Assembly (NCBI RefSeq): GCF_937146585.1
Contig: NZ_CAKZRO010000048.1
Location: 1 to 42,609 of the forward strand
Length of the DNA stretch: 42,609 nucleotides
Direction: 5' to 3'
Source: an uncultured Halorubrum sp.
GTDB taxonomy: Archaea; Halobacteriota; Halobacteria; Halobacteriales; Haloferacaceae
Shown piece by piece: positions 39,811-42,609 of the stretch. A program made the translations under genes and the position numbers. Positions within the stretch are counted from its first letter, which is position 1; each line of letters starts with the position of its first letter. The notes beneath the pieces were generated by a model. The model worked only from the letters and a program-made list of their open reading frames with translations. It did not search any database and was not told the origin of the DNA.

Positions 39811-41093
39811 TACAGGCCGATCCATGAGTCTCGCCGGGGCAGTTCGACGCCGGTGTCGAAGCTCAGGCTTCCGTCGGTGACCTCGAACAGCCGCCCGTTC
39901 ATCGTCGGGCGGCGGTCCCCCTCCGCGTAGCTGAACGGCTCGGCGAGCCCGAACATGTCGTCGTCCTCGATGCCGAACATGCCCTGCCTGATATTCGGCC
40001 CGGTCGTGACGTCGTTCCCGGCCTCGGCGGCGTTTTGCATGCCCTTCAGCGCGAGCAGCGCGTGGATCACGCCGCGCACGTAGTTGAGCTGGGCGACCTC
40101 GGGGTCGTCCATGCTGCGCCCCTCGCGCTCGAAGTTCGCCTCGATGATCTCCGCGCCCCGGCCGCCGCTGTCGAGCGCGCCCTGGAACGTGCGGAACGCG
40201 TTGACGTACCGCACGCCTTCGAAGATGTCGGGCGACTGCTGGACCACGCGCTCGTCGACGGTGTAGGTGAGGCCGCAGACCGTCAGGTCGGGGTAGATGT
40301 CCTGTCGGTCCTCCAGGAGCACCCGCATCGGCGCGGAGGTGTTCTGGTGGATGAGGTAGTCGATGTCCTGGTCTCTGGCCTGCCGGAGCTGCGTGGTCGC
40401 CGAGTTTGCGGTCAACGGGAGGTTGATGTCCGGGGCCACGTCGAGCCCGAGCTCCTCGGCGTACTGCTTGCCGCCCTCCACGGGCGACCGGCCGAACGCC
40501 GTGTTCGAGAAGATGAACCCGACCGTCGCCTCCGGGTCGTTGTCCGCGATCCACTTCAGGTGCGCGCGGGCCTGACTGGTGTAATCGAGGTTGCCGAAGA
40601 AGTTGTACGGGAACTCCTCGGTGACGAGGTTCGCGGAGTACGACGCGGAGACGTACACCACCTCGTCCTCCGCGACGGTGCCCGCCAGCGCCTCGGTGTC
40701 GGCGGTGCCCCAACCGATGATCAGCGGCGGCGACGACTCGGAGGTGTACTGCTGGTAGTACTGCTGGGCCTGCGGCACCTCGTAGGCGTAGTCGTTGTTC
40801 GGGTGGTCGAGGGTCACGTCGAACAGGTCGTTCTCGTTGATGTACGCGATCGTGTCCCGCGAGCCGATGGCCGTCGGCCGCCCCACGTCGGACGTCGCCC
40901 CGCTCTCGTCGTAGATGCCGGGTACCGTGACCGAGTCGGCCATGCCCCCGTCGCCTCCGTCGCTCCCGTCGCCCCCGTCCCCGCCGCCGATACACCCGGC
41001 GAGCGCCAGCGTCGCGGCGCCCGCGGCGCCGCTCTTGAGGACGTTCCGCCGCCGGTACACTCGTGACGAATTCGCTGTGTCATCGTTTGTCAT
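39810..41093 (-). CDS. livJ: LivJ-type ABC transporter substrate-binding lipoprotein
   Basis: The 427-residue protein begins MTNDDTANSSRVYRRRNVLK. The twin arginines and the lipobox LALAGC (cysteine near residue 34) make it a Tat-exported lipid-anchored receptor. A Gly/Asp-rich linker follows. The mature domain has VPGIYDESGATSDVGRPT, the periplasmic-binding type I start, and ATVGFIFSNTAFGRSPVEGG, then VNAFRTFQGALDSGGRG. It catches the substrate outside and delivers it to LivHM. It is the first gene of a six-gene operon. TTATG-like box at 41126-41130 gives a short leader of about 10 nt. Confidence 0.92.
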   Translation of the reverse strand: MTNDDTANSSRVYRRRNVLKSGAAGAATLALAGCIGGGDGGDGSDGGDGGMADSVTVPGIYDESGATSDVGRPTAIGSRDTIAYINENDLFDVTLDHPNNDYAYEVPQAQQYYQQYTSESSPPLIIGWGTADTEALAGTVAEDEVVYVSASYSANLVTEEFPYNFFGNLDYTSQARAHLKWIADNDPEATVGFIFSNTAFGRSPVEGGKQYAEELGLDVAPDINLPLTANSATTQLRQARDQDIDYLIHQNTSAPMRVLLEDRQDIYPDLTVCGLTYTVDERVVQQSPDIFEGVRYVNAFRTFQGALDSGGRGAEIIEANFEREGRSMDDPEVAQLNYVRGVIHALLALKGMQNAAEAGNDVTTGPNIRQGMFGIEDDDMFGLAEPFSYAEGDRRPTMNGRLFEVTDGSLSFDTGVELPRRDSWIGL

Positions 41094-41122
41094 GAGTTCT
41101 ACCTACTACCGTGAGCTACATA

Positions 41123-41132
41123 CCACATAATC
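41123..41132 (-). promoter_or_regulatory. Promoter of the liv-acs operon
   Basis: GATTATGTGG on the minus strand is the most A+T-rich spot upstream of livJ, centred about 35 nt before the ATG. It implies a start near 41102. The A+T-rich stretch 41121-41150 has no other feature. Confidence 0.45.
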
Positions 41133-41250
41133 ATTAGGGATAGATTCACCCCGCGGCGGGCGATCACCCGGAACCGGAGCGGTCGCGAGCGGCGAGCGGA
41201 GCGGTCGGTTCGCCGAAACAAACAAATGCGAGTGCCGAGAGGGCTAGTCC

Positions 41251-41646
41251 ATGTTTACATTCGTCGTGGGTATCGACACTGACGTCGGGCGGGCCGAGAC
41301 ACAGGCGGAGACGATCGCGTCGATGCCGCTGGAGGCGGACGAAGTGACGGCGGTGCTCGTCCACTCGTTCAGCGAGAACCGGGAGGGCGCCACCGTCGAA
41401 CAGGTCAAATCCGTCCGGGTCGCTCAGTCTCGACTCGAAGACGCCGGGATCGAAGTGACGCCGGAGGGGTACGGCGGCGACGCCGCCACGGCGATCCTCA
41501 ACGTCGCCGACGACTACGACGCCGACCAGATCGTCGTCGCCGGCCGGAAGCGCACGCCGACCGGGAAGGTCCTGTTCGGCAGCGTCACCCAGAGCGTCAT
41601 CCTCGACACCCAACGACCCGTCCTCGTCTGTAGCGGCGACGAGTGA
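41251..41646 (+). CDS. Universal stress protein family (second in window)
   Basis: The 131-residue protein MFTFVVGIDTDVGRAETQAE is a compact UspA. The ATP-binding end reads AGRKRTPTGKVLFGSVTQSVILDTQRPVLVCSGDE, with GKVLFGS in place of the Gx9GS motif. The N-terminal D9 is where the family has the ATP-loop aspartate. It is divergent from the liv operon, with no clear TATA; the A-rich ACAAACAAATG near 41217-41227 is the best candidate. A perfect 9-bp inverted repeat follows the stop. Confidence 0.9.
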   Translation: MFTFVVGIDTDVGRAETQAETIASMPLEADEVTAVLVHSFSENREGATVEQVKSVRVAQSRLEDAGIEVTPEGYGGDAATAILNVADDYDADQIVVAGRKRTPTGKVLFGSVTQSVILDTQRPVLVCSGDE

Positions 41647-41651
41647 ACCGA

Positions 41652-41690
41652 ACTCCCGGGGGACGGGCCCCGGGGGGGCGGCCCGGGAGT
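41652..41690 (+). terminator. Inverted repeat just after the UspA stop, possible 3' end structure
   Basis: ACTCCCGGG (41652-41660) and CCCGGGAGT (41682-41690) are perfect 9-bp arms around a 21-base G+C-rich loop, 6 nt after the stop codon. No T-run follows, so it is not a classical archaeal terminator. It may stabilise or mark the mRNA end. Confidence 0.35.
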
Positions 41691-41712
41691 CAGCCGGGCC
41701 CATCGCGATCAG

Positions 41713-41809
41713 TTTATCACTGCGAGCGGGTATATCGGGGTGTGGTGGCGATGACGAGTCGGTTACCCCCACTGAGCCCCTTGTGACGACGGGTTTCCAC
41801 CGAGCCACC
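41713..41809 (+). ncRNA. Candidate C/D-box-like small RNA with its own TATA box (speculative)
   Basis: A TATA-like TTTATCA (41713-41719) would start RNA near 41743. There, GGTGGC (41744-41749) can pair with GCCACC (41804-41809). Inside the stem are a near C box GCGATGA (41748-41754), a perfect D box CTGA (41772-41775), a near C' box GTGACGA (41783-41789) and CCGA (41800-41803), one base off CTGA, immediately before the closing stem. The roughly 66-nt size, order and promoter spacing suit an archaeal C/D sRNA. The box mismatches and the 17-nt and 10-nt guide lengths argue for caution. No target was assigned. Confidence 0.25.
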
Positions 41810-42003
41810 GTTCCCACGACCGCCAGCGACGCGGCCGCCCCGCGGATCGGCGGCGCACGACCGGCCCCGGATCGACGGCGCCGGTCGGGTCGGGGTGAAA
41901 GTGGTCAGAGGCGGAGTCGCCGGCTCGCTGTCCGGCGGTTTCGACGCGAAAGGAGCGGGTGCGATTCGAGGTGGCCGCGAGGAGTCGGTCGCCGGTTCGC
42001 GGC
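41810..42003. other. Remainder of the gap before the aldo/keto reductase
   Basis: The gap after UspA runs 41647-42003. Beyond the inverted repeat and the possible small RNA, I see no TATA box and no ORF with a credible start. Frames crossing it in both directions lack protein features. There is no oligo-T terminator after the reductase stop at 42004. Confidence 0.4.
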
Positions 42004-42609
42004 TCAGTACGAGGCGGCCTGCTTGTCGAGGTCGGCGGCCTCGATGTCGTCGCCGTCGACCGACGTGCGGAGCACGTCCATCCCGTCGTCGCCGTCGATG
42101 TCGAAGTTGCGGGCGTACAGATCTTCGAGGCGGTCGTACTCGGCGTCGGATATCGGCGGCACGTCGCTCGCGGCGCTCCACTCGGCGATGTCGTCGCCGT
42201 CCCGGAAGGTGGGCGTGACGGAGGCGACCTCGTCGTGGGCCAGCAGCCAGCGGATCGCGGCCTGCGCCATCGTTCGGGTCCCCTCGCCGTGATCGGGCGT
42301 TTCGAGGAACCGGATCGCCTCGACCTTCTCCCAGCCGGTCTCGTACCACTCCTTCGGGCGGTGCGAGCGGTGGTCGCCGTCCTCGAGGACGGTGTCCGGC
42401 GTCACCTGCTCGTTGAGCAGCCCCGAGGAGTGCGGGACGCGGGCGATGACCGAGGTGTCGGAGCCGGACTCGCGGATCGTGTCGACGAAGTGGCGGCCGG
42501 GCTCCTGCTCGAAGAGGTTGAAGACGGTCTGGACCGCGTCGAACTCCTCGTACTCGACGGCGGCGTCGCCCTCGGCGAGCCAGCCGATCGAGGGGCCGAG
42601 CGCCCAGCC
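42004..42609 (-). CDS. Aldo/keto reductase, N-terminal part cut off by the window edge
   Basis: The last 202 codons are visible and open at the right edge with GWALGPSIGW. Family features are VQTVFNLFEQEPGR, SDTSVIARVPHSSG, TRTMAQAAIRWLLAHDEVAS and SVTPTFRDGDDIAEW (the usual VIPG region). The C-terminus is acidic. The catalytic Asp-Tyr-Lys-His of the N-terminal half is outside the window, so activity cannot be judged. The reaction would be NADP(H)-dependent carbonyl reduction. The stop lies at 42004-42006. Confidence 0.85.
   Translation of the reverse strand, partial: GWALGPSIGWLAEGDAAVEYEEFDAVQTVFNLFEQEPGRHFVDTIRESGSDTSVIARVPHSSGLLNEQVTPDTVLEDGDHRSHRPKEWYETGWEKVEAIRFLETPDHGEGTRTMAQAAIRWLLAHDEVASVTPTFRDGDDIAEWSAASDVPPISDAEYDRLEDLYARNFDIDGDDGMDVLRTSVDGDDIEAADLDKQAASY

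Noticed and set aside
1..42609. CRISPR arrays, transposases, tRNA and rRNA genes
   Set aside because: I found no regularly spaced identical repeats, no transposase motif and no cloverleaf or rRNA-like stretch.

Overview
This 42.6 kb window looks like chromosomal core sequence from an extremely halophilic archaeon, most like Halorubrum or a close relative. The evidence is very high G+C, acidic proteins, Tat-type lipoprotein signals ending in AGC/GGC, haloarchaeal signature proteins (SAMP1, HTH-10, DUF2270, DUF4013, L37e-Lsm) and many TATA-like boxes 25-30 nt before the start codon, which points to leaderless transcripts. I see no insertion sequence, CRISPR array, tRNA or rRNA. Gene function is inferred by reading motifs only; no database search was possible.

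Layout. 1-3.7 kb: the N-terminal 321 codons of archaeal RNase J, two overlapping Tat lipoproteins of unknown role, and the Lsm-L37e pair. 3.8-8.5 kb: a luciferase-like monooxygenase, a degenerate metallo-beta-lactamase fold protein, a carotenoid oxygenase, an atypical short-chain dehydrogenase and an unknown protein. 8.6-14 kb: a leftward cluster of two membrane/RCK-C (TrkA-C) proteins, SAMP1 and deoxyhypusine synthase, divergent from a two-domain K+ channel. 14-19 kb: a UDG-like iron-sulfur protein, a small winged-helix regulator and the sdhCDBA operon. 19-24.5 kb: a cold-shock protein, a TetR regulator with its operator overlapping an MFS exporter gene, ribosomal protein L11, DUF4013, a universal stress protein and an RDD protein. 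24.5-32.6 kb: a HerA-like ATPase, small haloarchaeal proteins, DUF2270, an M28 peptidase, a zinc ribbon, a ribbon-helix-helix-like protein, an HTH-10 regulator, an AhpD-like protein, a thioesterase and an amidohydrolase. 32.6-41.1 kb: a PaaK-like ligase and a tightly packed livJ-livF-livG-acyl-CoA synthetase-livH-livM operon. 41.2 kb to the end: a second UspA, a 357-base gap and a truncated aldo/keto reductase.

How the parts may work together. The liv-type importer carries its own acyl-CoA synthetase, and a PaaK-like ligase, a PaaI-type thioesterase and an ACMSD-like amidohydrolase lie nearby. Uptake and CoA activation of an organic (perhaps aromatic or fatty) acid therefore fits better than amino-acid import. 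The K+ channel and the two RCK-C membrane proteins share a divergent promoter and probably form a K+ homeostasis module. TetR and the MFS exporter form a self-regulated efflux unit.

The observations I rate highest are: a SAMP1 ubiquitin-like protein whose C-terminal diglycine is masked by four extra residues; a possible C/D-box-like small RNA in the 41.7 kb gap; a hairpin-rich leader before RNase J; a 9+9 bp palindromic operator covering the tetR start codon; a PaaK-like ligase without the usual ATP-binding loop; and degenerate tandem repeats on both sides of the DUF4013 gene.
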